The notes below the pieces were generated by a model. It was not told where the DNA came from and ran no database searches. It saw nothing but the letters and a program-made list of their open reading frames with translations. From assembly GCA_035300505.1 (NCBI GenBank), contig DATGVJ010000254.1:1-9169 (forward strand): a DNA stretch of 9,169 nt, given 5' to 3'. Origin of the DNA: VAZQ01 sp035300505 (GTDB lineage Bacteria > Pseudomonadota > Alphaproteobacteria > Rhizobiales > Xanthobacteraceae). Positions 1 to 7,365 of this stretch are shown here, piece after piece (positions within the stretch are counted from its first letter, which is position 1; each line of letters opens with the position of its first letter). Position numbers and translations under genes: made by a program.

Positions 1-1
1 C

Positions 2-1060
2 TCGCCGGAACTCCGCGGAAGGGCCGCAACCGAGTGGGCACCATTCCAGCAGGTTCAGGAGACGCTGAAGGCCGGGCAAACCGTCTACATCGGCCCGTCA
101 GGTATGCGGTATTCGCTGCGCAAGATCAATCCGCGATTGCCGGCGGCAGGCAACGGGCCCATCATCCTGTCCAAGGTCGACGAGGCCGTTGGCGCCCAGC
201 CCCGTCCGATCCCACCGCAGGCGCCAACTGCTGTGACTGCCACTCCGAGACACGTGCGGGTATTTCTCTCTTCACCCGGCGAAGTGAAGGAGCAGCGTGA
301 TCTTGCGCGCGATTTGATCAAGATGGCATTGCCGGTGAATGACTGGTTGCGCGACCGCTTCACGTTCGACGTCTATAGCTGGGATGATCCGAATGGTTCG
401 ACACCGCTGCCGGCACACCTGACGCCTCAGGAAGCCATCGACCTCGGACTGATTCGGCCGTCGGCGTGCGATGTCGTGGTCGTGATGCTTTGGTCGCGCA
501 TCGGCACGCCATTACAGCATGAGGGCAAGCGATACCTTTCCGGTACACATTATGAGTTCGAGGAGGCGCGTGCTATCGGGGGCAAACCGATGGTGCTTCT
601 GTATCGTCGGACGGAGAAGCCGAAGATTGACCTCGACGACACGGATTTCGACGGCAAACGCGAGCAATATCGACTGGTCGGTCAATTCTTCGCCGGGCTG
701 CGAAATCCGGATAGCTCTATCCGCCATGCGGCCCACAGTTACGAGAAGCCCGAGCAATTTCGAACGATGATCGAGAAGCACCTCCACCACTACTGCAAAG
801 TCCTGCTCGATGGTCCTGCAGCCCAGCCAGCAGCTGGCGTTCCTGGTGTGGTCGAAGCTGCTCGCGAAACCTTCCGAGGATTTGATCAGAAGCCCATTGA
901 CGAAAAAACACGTGCGCTGGGCGCATTAAGACAGCGCCTGGAAGCGCTCGACGAGGCGGCTCTCTCCTCAGCTAGCGAGGAGGTGAAGGAGCTACTCGCG
1001 ATCCTTGCGCGTGTGGTGCCGGAGGCCGACGACGCCGCGTCATATGAGGATGTCAAATGA
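2..1060 (+). CDS. DUF4062-domain protein, 5' end outside the window
   Basis: The reading frame is open to the left edge. Of the 34 codons before the first ATG (position 104), 25 end in G or C, and no Shine-Dalgarno sequence precedes that ATG, so the gene probably begins upstream. Numbering from that Met, a DUF4062 domain spans about residues 49-235: a first strand with VFLSSPGEV (53-61) then an Arg/Asp-rich helix, a hydrophobic strand CDVVVVMLWSRIGTPL (122-137), SGTHYEFEEA (146-155), and strand VLLYRR (164-169). DUF4062 is a Rossmann-like, possibly TIR-related domain, often joined to STAND/NACHT ATPases or effector-associated domains in predicted conflict systems; that role is inferred. Here no NTPase follows: the last ~80 residues are predicted helical (RALGALRQRLEAL) and end in an acidic tail. 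I do not recognise the residues before position 104. The gene is convergent with rpmB. Family call is good; function is not established. Confidence 0.8.
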   Translation, partial: SPELRGRAATEWAPFQQVQETLKAGQTVYIGPSGMRYSLRKINPRLPAAGNGPIILSKVDEAVGAQPRPIPPQAPTAVTATPRHVRVFLSSPGEVKEQRDLARDLIKMALPVNDWLRDRFTFDVYSWDDPNGSTPLPAHLTPQEAIDLGLIRPSACDVVVVMLWSRIGTPLQHEGKRYLSGTHYEFEEARAIGGKPMVLLYRRTEKPKIDLDDTDFDGKREQYRLVGQFFAGLRNPDSSIRHAAHSYEKPEQFRTMIEKHLHHYCKVLLDGPAAQPAAGVPGVVEAARETFRGFDQKPIDEKTRALGALRQRLEALDEAALSSASEEVKELLAILARVVPEADDAASYEDVK

Positions 1061-1092
1061 GCGACCTTTTCCGACCTGCCCGCTGCCCGTAA
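1057..1092 (+). other. 11-codon frame coupled by ATGA to the DUF4062 gene; possible gene remnant
   Basis: The ATG at 1057 overlaps the TGA of the DUF4062 gene by four bases, the usual geometry of translational coupling. The frame reads MSDLFRPARCP and stops at TAA 1090-1092. The opening resembles that of a real protein, but after the stop this frame soon meets another stop, and no other frame up to position 1234 gives a recognisable protein. It could be the 5' scrap of a deleted partner gene, or chance. Confidence 0.22.
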
Positions 1093-1234
1093 GGCGCCGC
1101 GGATCGGGTCGCGATCAGCGCGCAACCGGGCGTCGATCTCCCGCAGCGATAGGCGAAAGCAACGGCCGGGCTCAATCCGAACTCGGCCGAATGCTCGCAG
1201 TTGTTATGTTTTCCCCAAACGCGTGATGGCCCGA

Positions 1235-1528
1235 TCAGCTCGCCACGGCGATCTTCTTCTTTTGAAGCTGGCGCTTGAGGTCGAGCGCTCGCGACGACAG
1301 TTCGGTGTCGTGAGCCTTGGCGAGGAATGCATCCAGCCCGCCGCGATGATCGACAGACTTCAATGCATTTGCCGAGATGCGCAGCCGCACCGAACGGCCA
1401 AGCGCTTCGGAAATCATGGTCACATTCACCAGGTTGGGCATGAACCGACGGTTCGTCTTGCGATTCGAATGGCTTACCTTGTGACCGGTCTGCGGGCCTT
1501 TGCCAGTCAGTTCACATCGCCAACTCAT
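1235..1528 (-). CDS. rpmB: 50S ribosomal protein bL28
   Basis: This encodes a 97-residue basic protein of the large ribosomal subunit, of normal length for the alphaproteobacterial family. Diagnostic stretches are RCELTGKGPQTGHKVSHSN near the N-terminus, RRFMPNL, and ISEALGRSVRLRISANAL followed by SVDHRGGLDAFL. Only one Cys is present, so it lacks the paired-Cys zinc motif of some bL28 proteins. I chose the start MSWR because homologues begin M-S/A-R-R-C-E-L; AAAGG lies 8 nt before it. An in-frame ATG six codons upstream (1546) also has a good AGAGG 8 nt before it and would give 103 residues. Trp at position 3 is unusual, since Arg is common there. The gene is transcribed divergently from the DUF3108 gene, and a sigma-70-like promoter lies at 1635-1663. 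No obvious terminator with a T-run follows its stop. Confidence 0.95.
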   Translation of the reverse strand: MSWRCELTGKGPQTGHKVSHSNRKTNRRFMPNLVNVTMISEALGRSVRLRISANALKSVDHRGGLDAFLAKAHDTELSSRALDLKRQLQKKKIAVAS

Positions 1529-1634
1529 GACAGATACCTTTTTCATGGTGGATGCCTCTTCTTGGCCCCGTGTATTGGAGCCGCGTGCACGGGCGCTCGC
1601 CGAAGGGCAATTGTTTCCAGGAAATCTGCGGAAC

Positions 1635-1663
1635 CTATAGGGGAGCAGGGGCCAAACCGTCAA
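1635..1663 (-). promoter_or_regulatory. Sigma-70-type promoter for rpmB
   Basis: On the minus strand TTGACG (1663-1658) is separated by exactly 17 nt from CTATAG (1640-1635). This is close to the housekeeping consensus. Transcription would start near 1627, giving an untranslated leader of about 80-100 nt before rpmB. It was read by eye and not tested. Confidence 0.6.
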
Positions 1664-1668
1664 GCTGA

Positions 1669-1688
1669 ACCATTTTCCGGCGAATGGT
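1669..1688. promoter_or_regulatory. Inverted repeat next to the rpmB -35 box, possible operator
   Basis: ACCATT (1669-1674) and AATGGT (1683-1688) are perfect 6-bp arms around 8 nt. The dyad sits 5 bp upstream of the rpmB -35 hexamer, in the divergent region shared with the DUF3108 gene. Placement suits a protein-binding site, but no known operator is recognised and 6-bp arms can arise by chance. Confidence 0.25.
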
Positions 1689-1751
1689 CCTACCGTAGAA
1701 TTTGCCTTGATCGGGCCAAGATGAAGAGGCAAACCTCTTGAAATTTCATGT

Positions 1752-1773
1752 CCGGGTGGCGAGGAGCCACCGG
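1752..1773 (+). other. Hairpin in the leader of the DUF3108 gene
   Basis: CCGGGTGGC and GCCACCGG flank the loop GAGGA, forming a stem of 8 pairs with one bulged G. The hairpin ends 23 nt before the ATG at 1797 and leaves the ribosome binding site (AGGA, 1786-1789) free, so it may stabilise the mRNA 5' end. No T-run follows, so it is not an intrinsic terminator. A second small hairpin (AAGAGG/CCTCTT, 1724-1739) lies just upstream. Confidence 0.35.
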
Positions 1774-1796
1774 CGAATAGCAGCGAGGAAGTCTTG

Positions 1797-2651
1797 ATGT
1801 CACGGGGGGGCCTTGGACATTCATGGGTGTTTGGCATTGCGGTACTGGCTGCGGCCGGCGCAAGCCTGGGCACTGCCCATGCACAGGGGACGCTTGATGC
1901 CCAATACAATGTGACGCTCGGCGGCATACAGTTCGGCAAGGGAACCTGGCGGATCGATGTGCGAGACGACCAGTTCACGGCTGCAATAAGCGGTGCGACT
2001 ACGGGCCTCCTGCAACTCTTTGCGCGCGGCAAAGGCACCAGCGCCGTGCGTGGCACGGTCTCCAATGGCCAGCTGCAGGGCGTAACCTATGTGTCAAGCA
2101 TCGAGACCGATAAGAAATACGACGAAGTCCGCATGCTCATGACCGGTAATGGGGTGAAGGATTTCCAGGCCGAGCCGCCGAGTGCGCCGAACCCGATGCG
2201 GGTCCCGATTACGGATGCCCATCGGCGCGGCGTATCCGACCCAATCACGGCCGCATTGATCCGCGTTCCGGGTACGGGAGATGTCTTTTCGCCTGAAGTG
2301 TGTCAGCGCAAGCTTGCGATCTTCGATGGCCGCATGCGCTACGACCTGCGGTTCGCTTATAAGCGGCTCGAAAAGGTCAGGTCGGAAAAGGGCTACCAGG
2401 GCACCGTGGTGGTCTGTGCGGTCTATTTCGTGCCGCTGGCAGGTCATGTACCGGAACGTGCAGCCATCAAATATCTGACGGAGTTGCGTGATACGGAGGT
2501 CGCTCTCGCTCCGGTTGCGGGTACCCGGTTGATGGTGCCATACCGGGCGTCGCTGCCGACACCATTTGGCATGGGCGTTCTGCAGGCAACCCAATTCACG
2601 TCCATAGCCCGCCTACCATCACCGATTACCGGCAGCGTCAAAACCCAATGA
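1797..2651 (+). CDS. Secreted DUF3108 protein
   Basis: This is a 284-residue protein with a clear Sec signal peptide: a short basic N-terminus, a hydrophobic core FGIAVLAAAGASLG, and AHA before the likely cleavage at about residue 29, so the mature protein should be periplasmic. The mature part resembles DUF3108: the opening YNVTLGGIQFGKGTWRIDV, then KYDEV, then the paired blocks CQRKLAIFDGRMRYDL (Cys169) and VVVCAVYFVPLAGH (Cys207). The two Cys may form a disulfide; that is inferred. The function of the family is not established. I chose the ATG at 1797 because AGGA lies 7 nt before it; the adjacent in-frame TTG at 1794 is too close to that site. It is divergent from rpmB and followed by 260 nt before the helicase gene, so the two need not share a transcript. 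No plus-strand promoter is convincing. Confidence 0.87.
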   Translation: MSRGGLGHSWVFGIAVLAAAGASLGTAHAQGTLDAQYNVTLGGIQFGKGTWRIDVRDDQFTAAISGATTGLLQLFARGKGTSAVRGTVSNGQLQGVTYVSSIETDKKYDEVRMLMTGNGVKDFQAEPPSAPNPMRVPITDAHRRGVSDPITAALIRVPGTGDVFSPEVCQRKLAIFDGRMRYDLRFAYKRLEKVRSEKGYQGTVVVCAVYFVPLAGHVPERAAIKYLTELRDTEVALAPVAGTRLMVPYRASLPTPFGMGVLQATQFTSIARLPSPITGSVKTQ

Positions 2652-2911
2652 CTCGGACGACCTATTCCTGTTATTGATTGACCGTGTAAACTGGGTGGGT
2701 CCGTCCACGACGGATTACTCGGTCTGGTGTCTCATCATGAGGGTACTGCGAGGTATGGCAGTGAACAACGCTCGGCAGCGCCTGAGTAAGCGATTCGGGC
2801 GCGTTTCGTTCGGGACTCGTTCCAAACCTTAAGGACAGACATTTCAACCGTCACATTGTGGTACATGAGGGGCTGGAGGGGCCGTGCGGCCTCAACTTTT
2901 CCAGATAAGAA
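2652..2911 (+). other. Intergenic region between the DUF3108 and helicase genes
   Basis: No gene is supported here. A small hairpin, TCCGTC/GACGGA around a 3-nt loop (2700-2714), lies about 50 nt after the DUF3108 stop but has no T-run, so it is a weak terminator candidate at best. I found no promoter with two good hexamers, although the helicase gene must be transcribed either from this region or by read-through. Confidence 0.4.
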
Positions 2912-5900
2912 ATGGCTATTTCATTTTCGTCGCCGGTAAATCGAGATTCCCGCGCTCGTGGTGCGGGGGTAACCGCCGTGCTTGGCCCCACCAATACGGG
3001 CAAGACGCACCTCGCAATCGAGCGGATGCTCGCGCATTCTTCGGGCATCATCGGGTTGCCGCTCCGGCTGCTCGCACGCGAGGTCTACAACAAGATTGTC
3101 GATCGGACAGGCGCGGATTCGGTCGCGCTCATAACCGGCGAAGAGAAGATCAAGCCTGCCAACCCGCGCTTCTGGGTCTCGACCGTAGAGGCCATGCCGC
3201 GCGATCTCGATGTCGCTTTCGTCGCGATCGACGAGGTGCAATTGGGCGCCGATTTCGAGCGTGGTCACGTGTTCACTGATCGGATGCTCAATCGTCGCGG
3301 TCGAGACGAAACTCTGGTGCTCGGTGCGCAGACCGTGCGTCCGATGGTCGAACGATTGCTGCCGGGCGCGCATGTGCTCACGCGTCCGCGTCTGTCGCAA
3401 CTGACCTTCGCGGGCGAAAAAAAGATCACGCGGCTGCCACGTCGTTCCGCCATCGTGGCCTTCTCGGCCGAGGAAGTTTATGCAATCGCCGAGTTGATCC
3501 GCCGCCAGCGTGGCGGCGCCGCGGTCGTACTTGGTTCGCTTTCGCCGCGTACCCGCAATGCCCAGGTCGCGCTCTACCAATCCGGCGACGTCGATTATCT
3601 GGTTGCCACCGATGCGATTGGCATGGGGCTCAATCTCGATGTCGACCACGTCGCGTTTGCGTCGGATCGAAAATTCGACGGCTTTCAGTTTCGCCGTCTC
3701 AACCCGGCCGAGTTGGCGCAAATTGCCGGCCGTGCCGGCCGCGCCAATCGCGACGGCACGTTCGGCACGACGGGGCGTTGTGCGCCGTTCGAGACCGAAC
3801 TTGCCCAGGCGCTCGAAAGTCATTCGTTCGAACCGATCAGCGTCCTGCAATGGCGCAATACCGATCTTGATTTTTTCTCAGTCGGCGCTTTACAGGCTTC
3901 GCTGGCGGAAGTTCCGAAGGAGAGTGGGCTTACGCGCGCGCCCGTTGCGGACGATGTTCTGATTCTGGAACATGCGGTGCGCGACGACGACGTTCGCGCA
4001 GTCGCGCAAACCCGCGAATCGATCGAGCGGTTATGGGAAGTCTGCCAGGTTCCCGACTATCGCAAGATTTCTCCGGCAGCGCATGCCGAATTGGTCGTTG
4101 CAATCTATGGCCATTTGATGCGCGACGGGACGATCCCGGTCGATTGGTTCGCGCTTCAGGTGGACCTCGCCGACAACGCGGAAGGCGACATCGACACCCT
4201 TTCCAACCGTATTGCCCATATCAGGACCTGGACCTTTGCGGCCAATCGTCCAGACTGGCTTGCTGATCCGGCGCACTGGCAGGAGGTCACGCGCGCGGTC
4301 GAGGACAAGCTTTCCGACGCCTTGCATGAGCGGTTGACCGAGCGGTTCGTGGATCGCCGGACCAGTGTGCTGATGCGGCGCATGCGCGAGAATACGGCGC
4401 TCGAAACCGACATCAGCAAGACCGGCGACGTCGTCGTCGAAGGTCACTCCATCGGCCGGCTGGATGGCTTCACTTTCACTCCCGACGCTTCGGCGGCGGG
4501 CTCGGAAGCACGTACGCTTGCGGGCGCCGCGCAGAAGGCGCTGGCCGGCGAGATCGACGCGCGGGCCCAGAAGGCTTCGCAAGCGCCAAATGACCAATTT
4601 GTCTTGGCAACGGACGGCGCGATTCGTTGGATGGGCCAACCCGTCGGCAAGCTCCTCGCCGGCGAGGAAGTGCTCAAGCCGCGCGTGCGCATCATTGCGG
4701 ACGAACATCTCACCGGCCCATCGCGCGACCTCGTGCAGGCGCGGCTCGACCTTTGGGTGAAGGCTCACATCGAAAAATTTTTGGGCCCGCTACTCCAGCT
4801 CCTTGCTGCCGAAGACATCACCGGCATGGCGCGTGGTGTTGCTTTCCAGCTGGCAGAATCTGTCGGCGTGATCGAGCGGCAAAAGATCGCCGAGGAAGTC
4901 AAAGGGCTCGACCAGCCGTCCCGTGCAACTTTGCGGAAATACGGCGTGCGCTTTGGCGCCTATCACATCTATTTGCCGATTCTGCTGAAGCCTGCGCCGC
5001 GCGTCTTGGCCACGCAGCTTTGGGCCCTCAAACACGAAAGCCCGGAAACCAAGGGTCTCGATGCGATCGAGCGCCTGGCAGCGAGCGGCCGCACCTCGAT
5101 TGCAGCCGACAAAGAGGCGCCTCGGGTGCTTTATCGGACGGCCGGCTATCGGGTGTGCGGCGAGCGTGCCGTACGTGTCGACATACTGGAGCGCCTTGCC
5201 GACATTGTGCGCCCGGCGTTGGCCTGGCGGGGGAATTCGCCGGGACAGAAACCAGCCGCTGCATTCGATGGTTCGGGTTTTGTGGTGACGGTGGCGATGA
5301 CTTCGCTCACCGGATGTTCGGGTGAGGAATTTGCATCGATCCTGCGCGCGCTCGGTTACCGGATGGAAAAGCGGCCAAAACCGGCTGCCGTACCGGCTGG
5401 AACCGGCACGAGCGAAGCTGGCCCGAGCGAAGCTGGCCCGAGCGAAACACTGCCGGCTGACACTGCCGCTGTTTCGTCAGAAATGCCGGGCGTGGCGGCG
5501 GCGGACCCGACGTCTGCGGTTGATGGCGCTACGGCTCATGGCGCTACGGACGGTGCGCCCCATGGGGAACTTGCCTCCGCGCAAATGCCGGCCGTCAATC
5601 CGCTGCCGGGTGATACGGCTACGGCGGAGATAATTTCCGCCGAGCCGACACCAGCCGCGCCAACCGACGCGCTAACACCAGACGCGCCAACACCAGATAC
5701 GCCGACATCGGACGCGCCCACAGTAGCAGCACCCTTGGCCGAGGTGCCAAAGGATACCGCCATTGAAGTGGCAGTGGCGCCGGCGGCGACCGCGCCAACG
5801 GACGGCGAGGCTTCGACGAGTATCGCGAGCGCGTCGGAGGAGGCGAGCCCCGAGCCGGAGTTCGTCGAGGTCTGGCGGATCGGCCGGTCCGAAGGGTCGC

Positions 5901-6526
5901 GTCAACATCGCCGGCCCGGCCACGGTGACCGCCACCGCGACCAGCGTGCGCCGGTGGCTGCCGTTGCGGCTTCCCAAGCTCCGGCGGGCGAGGGCGACTT
6001 GGCGGCAGCCGATTCGGCCGCTGTTCAGCCAGGCGACGGCCAGCCGACGCGCGAGCACCGGCGCCCACGCCGCCGCGGCGGACCACGGCGCGACGGTGAA
6101 CAGGGGGCCGCGCGGCACGGCGGTGCTCCAGCGGAGCGTGAAACACGCCTTGAAGGCGCCGTACGCGCTGAGGGCGTCGAGGGCGCTGAACGCCCGCACG
6201 GGCAGGAACGTTCCGATCGTCCAGATCGACCCCCGCATCGCGATCGGCCCGACCGCGCTGAGCGAACACGTGCTGAACGGCCCCGTGGTGAGCGGCCGCG
6301 CGATGAGCGGCCCCGTGGTGAGCGGCCGCGCGATGAGCGGCCAAACCGCGAACAAAGGGCCAATCGAAACGATCGACCCGAGCGCGATCCCGAATTGCGC
6401 TCCAAATATATCAAGGGCCGTTCGGAGCGTGATCGCCGCGATAGCACGCCGGATCCGAACTCGCCGTTTGCAAAACTTGCAGCCCTCAAGGAGCAGCTCG
6501 AGGCTAACGCCAAGGACCGTCGTTAG
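2912..6526 (+). CDS. SUV3-like superfamily 2 RNA helicase with long disordered tail
   Basis: This 1204-residue protein has an N-terminal helicase core: Walker A GPTNTGKT (25-32), Walker B DEVQ (107-110), motif V ATDAIGMGLN (232-241) and motif VI QIAGRAGR (270-277), as in the SUV3/MgpS-like branch of SF2. Homologues unwind RNA; mitochondrial SUV3 works with the degradosome. A conserved helical region continues to about residue 825. The rest is low-complexity: Ala/Pro/Thr/Glu-rich to about 980, then FVEVWRIGR (984-992), an Arg-rich acid-base mixed region with RPRGERPRDE repeats (1123-1142), and a conserved end, FAKLAALKEQLEANAKDRR. The basic tail probably binds RNA or partners. The start is fixed by an in-frame TAA at 2906; the ribosome binding site is poor. 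The S4-domain gene follows after 12 nt, suggesting one operon. Databases often call such genes helicase-related or disulfide oxidoreductase; the motifs favour helicase. Confidence 0.92.
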   Translation: MAISFSSPVNRDSRARGAGVTAVLGPTNTGKTHLAIERMLAHSSGIIGLPLRLLAREVYNKIVDRTGADSVALITGEEKIKPANPRFWVSTVEAMPRDLDVAFVAIDEVQLGADFERGHVFTDRMLNRRGRDETLVLGAQTVRPMVERLLPGAHVLTRPRLSQLTFAGEKKITRLPRRSAIVAFSAEEVYAIAELIRRQRGGAAVVLGSLSPRTRNAQVALYQSGDVDYLVATDAIGMGLNLDVDHVAFASDRKFDGFQFRRLNPAELAQIAGRAGRANRDGTFGTTGRCAPFETELAQALESHSFEPISVLQWRNTDLDFFSVGALQASLAEVPKESGLTRAPVADDVLILEHAVRDDDVRAVAQTRESIERLWEVCQVPDYRKISPAAHAELVVAIYGHLMRDGTIPVDWFALQVDLADNAEGDIDTLSNRIAHIRTWTFAANRPDWLADPAHWQEVTRAVEDKLSDALHERLTERFVDRRTSVLMRRMRENTALETDISKTGDVVVEGHSIGRLDGFTFTPDASAAGSEARTLAGAAQKALAGEIDARAQKASQAPNDQFVLATDGAIRWMGQPVGKLLAGEEVLKPRVRIIADEHLTGPSRDLVQARLDLWVKAHIEKFLGPLLQLLAAEDITGMARGVAFQLAESVGVIERQKIAEEVKGLDQPSRATLRKYGVRFGAYHIYLPILLKPAPRVLATQLWALKHESPETKGLDAIERLAASGRTSIAADKEAPRVLYRTAGYRVCGERAVRVDILERLADIVRPALAWRGNSPGQKPAAAFDGSGFVVTVAMTSLTGCSGEEFASILRALGYRMEKRPKPAAVPAGTGTSEAGPSEAGPSETLPADTAAVSSEMPGVAAADPTSAVDGATAHGATDGAPHGELASAQMPAVNPLPGDTATAEIISAEPTPAAPTDALTPDAPTPDTPTSDAPTVAAPLAEVPKDTAIEVAVAPAATAPTDGEASTSIASASEEASPEPEFVEVWRIGRSEGSRQHRRPGHGDRHRDQRAPVAAVAASQAPAGEGDLAAADSAAVQPGDGQPTREHRRPRRRGGPRRDGEQGAARHGGAPAERETRLEGAVRAEGVEGAERPHGQERSDRPDRPPHRDRPDRAERTRAERPRGERPRDERPRGERPRDERPNREQRANRNDRPERDPELRSKYIKGRSERDRRDSTPDPNSPFAKLAALKEQLEANAKDRR
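5411..5446 (+). repeat. 15-bp tandem repeat within the helicase tail
   Basis: Two perfect copies of AGCGAAGCTGGCCCG (5411-5425 and 5426-5440) and six bases of a third encode SEAGP repeats from residue 834. They mark the start of the disordered Ala/Pro/Thr-rich segment and suggest expansion by replication slippage. Confidence 0.85.
6278..6337 (+). repeat. 30-bp perfect tandem repeat within the helicase tail
   Basis: Positions 6278-6307 and 6308-6337 are identical 30-bp units in frame, each encoding RPRGERPRDE (residues 1123-1142). Each unit also contains two related 15-bp halves. The identity at DNA level points to a recent duplication. Confidence 0.9.
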
Positions 6527-6538
6527 ATTCGGTTCAAT

Positions 6539-6916
6539 ATGGACCGTCAGCGCATCGACAAATGGCTATGGCACGCCCGTGTGGTTCGCACCCGGACCAC
6601 TGCGGCTGCCCTCGTCACCGCCGGGCAGGTTCGGCTCAATGGCCAGCGCAACCACGCGGCAAGCCAAGCCGTGCGTGTCGGCGACGTCGTCACTGTGGCG
6701 CTTGATCGCACGGTACGCGTTCTCAAGGTCATCGGCTTTGCGGAGCGCCGCGGTTCATCCGAATCAGTTCAGGGGCTCTACGCGGACGTTTCACCGCCGC
6801 CCGTTGCGCCGGAATTGAGGCCAACGACCGTAGCTGCGCGCGACTCCGGTGAGGGCCGTCCCACCAAGCGAGATCGACGCGCCATGGACCGTTTCAAGAG
6901 CCGGGATGGGGCATAG
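6539..6916 (+). CDS. S4-domain RNA-binding protein, HslR/Hsp15-like
   Basis: This encodes a 125-residue basic protein. The S4 RNA-binding fold covers about residues 3-60: RIDKWLWHARVVRTRTTAA, AGQVRLNG, then VRVGDVV. This is the typical Hsp15-type signature; E. coli Hsp15 (HslR) binds free 50S subunits carrying nascent chains. The C-terminal half is less conserved and ends in a basic stretch (TKRDRRAMDRFKSRDG), probably extra RNA contact. The start lies 12 nt after the helicase stop with no good Shine-Dalgarno sequence, so translation may depend on coupling to the helicase gene. The next gene, fdxA, begins 85 nt downstream. Pairing with an RNA helicase suggests a shared role in RNA or ribosome handling, which is inference from context. 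Family call is strong; whether it is a true HslR ortholog is unclear, so I give no symbol. Confidence 0.9.
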   Translation: MDRQRIDKWLWHARVVRTRTTAAALVTAGQVRLNGQRNHAASQAVRVGDVVTVALDRTVRVLKVIGFAERRGSSESVQGLYADVSPPPVAPELRPTTVAARDSGEGRPTKRDRRAMDRFKSRDGA

Positions 6917-7001
6917 CGCGTCAAGGCGGCGTAAACGCGCTGTTGTACTTGCCCCGCCTGATTCGTTGCGGTACTCAGCGCTGCTACAAGCGGAGTTTCT
7001 A

Positions 7002-7340
7002 ATGACTTACGTCGTCATCGATGCCTGCATCAAATGCAAATACATGGATTGCGTGGAGGTCTGCCCCGTGGATTGTTTCTACGAGGGAGAGAATATGCTC
7101 GTGATACATCCGGATGAGTGTATCGACTGTGGGGTTTGCGAGCCCGAGTGCCCGATCGAGGCCATCAAACCCGACACCGAGCCGGGATTGGAAAAATTCG
7201 TATCGCTGAATGCCGATTTCGCGAAAATTTGGCCAAATATTACGGCCAAGAAGCCACCGCCGGATGATGCCAAGAAATGGGAATCGGTCCCCAACAAATT
7301 GAGCGATCATTTCTCCGCCAATCCAGGGGAAGGTGATTAG
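7002..7340 (+). CDS. fdxA: Seven-iron ferredoxin FdxA
   Basis: This 112-residue ferredoxin carries one [3Fe-4S] and one [4Fe-4S] cluster and should act as a soluble low-potential electron carrier. All expected Cys are present in the Azotobacter ferredoxin I pattern, shifted by one: Cys9, Cys17 and Cys50 for the 3Fe cluster; Cys21, Cys40, Cys43 and Cys46 for the 4Fe cluster; Cys12 and Cys25 as additional Cys. The motifs CIKCKYMDCVEVCPVDCFYEG and CIDCGVCEPECP are diagnostic. The start MTYVVID matches the family, and GGAG lies 6 nt before the ATG; an upstream in-frame ATG at 6849 lies inside the S4 gene and is not needed. The C-terminal ~50 residues form the usual extension of this type. Its electron partner is not identifiable here. 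It follows the S4 gene by 85 nt and may be read from the same transcript. Confidence 0.95.
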   Translation: MTYVVIDACIKCKYMDCVEVCPVDCFYEGENMLVIHPDECIDCGVCEPECPIEAIKPDTEPGLEKFVSLNADFAKIWPNITAKKPPPDDAKKWESVPNKLSDHFSANPGEGD

Positions 7341-7365
7341 TTTTATCGCTGAATCGGCTGCGAAA

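Noticed and set aside
1223..1741. A 172-codon plus-strand frame opposite rpmB
   Set aside because: It lies antisense to the clear bL28 gene and its promoter and has no recognisable protein features.
2737..2832. A 31-residue basic small frame (starts MRVLRGMAVNN) before the helicase gene
   Set aside because: It has no ribosome binding site and no recognised family; length and composition are within chance for this base content.
5409..6340. Tandem repeats considered as a CRISPR array
   Set aside because: The repeats are directly adjacent, lack spacers, and keep the helicase reading frame, so they are coding repeats.
5619..6355. Two long minus-strand frames (227 and 241 codons) opposite the helicase tail
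   Set aside because: They are Ala/Arg/Pro-rich shadows of the repeat-rich, GC-rich tail in other frames, match no family, and overlap each other in different frames.
5763..6818. A 351-codon plus-strand frame bridging the helicase tail and the S4 gene
   Set aside because: It is an out-of-frame reading of two well-supported genes, with an Arg/Ser-rich composition typical of GC-rich shadows.
6849..7001. N-terminal extension of the ferredoxin to the ATG at 6849
   Set aside because: It overlaps the S4 gene; the ATG at 7002 has a good ribosome binding site and gives the standard FdxA N-terminus.
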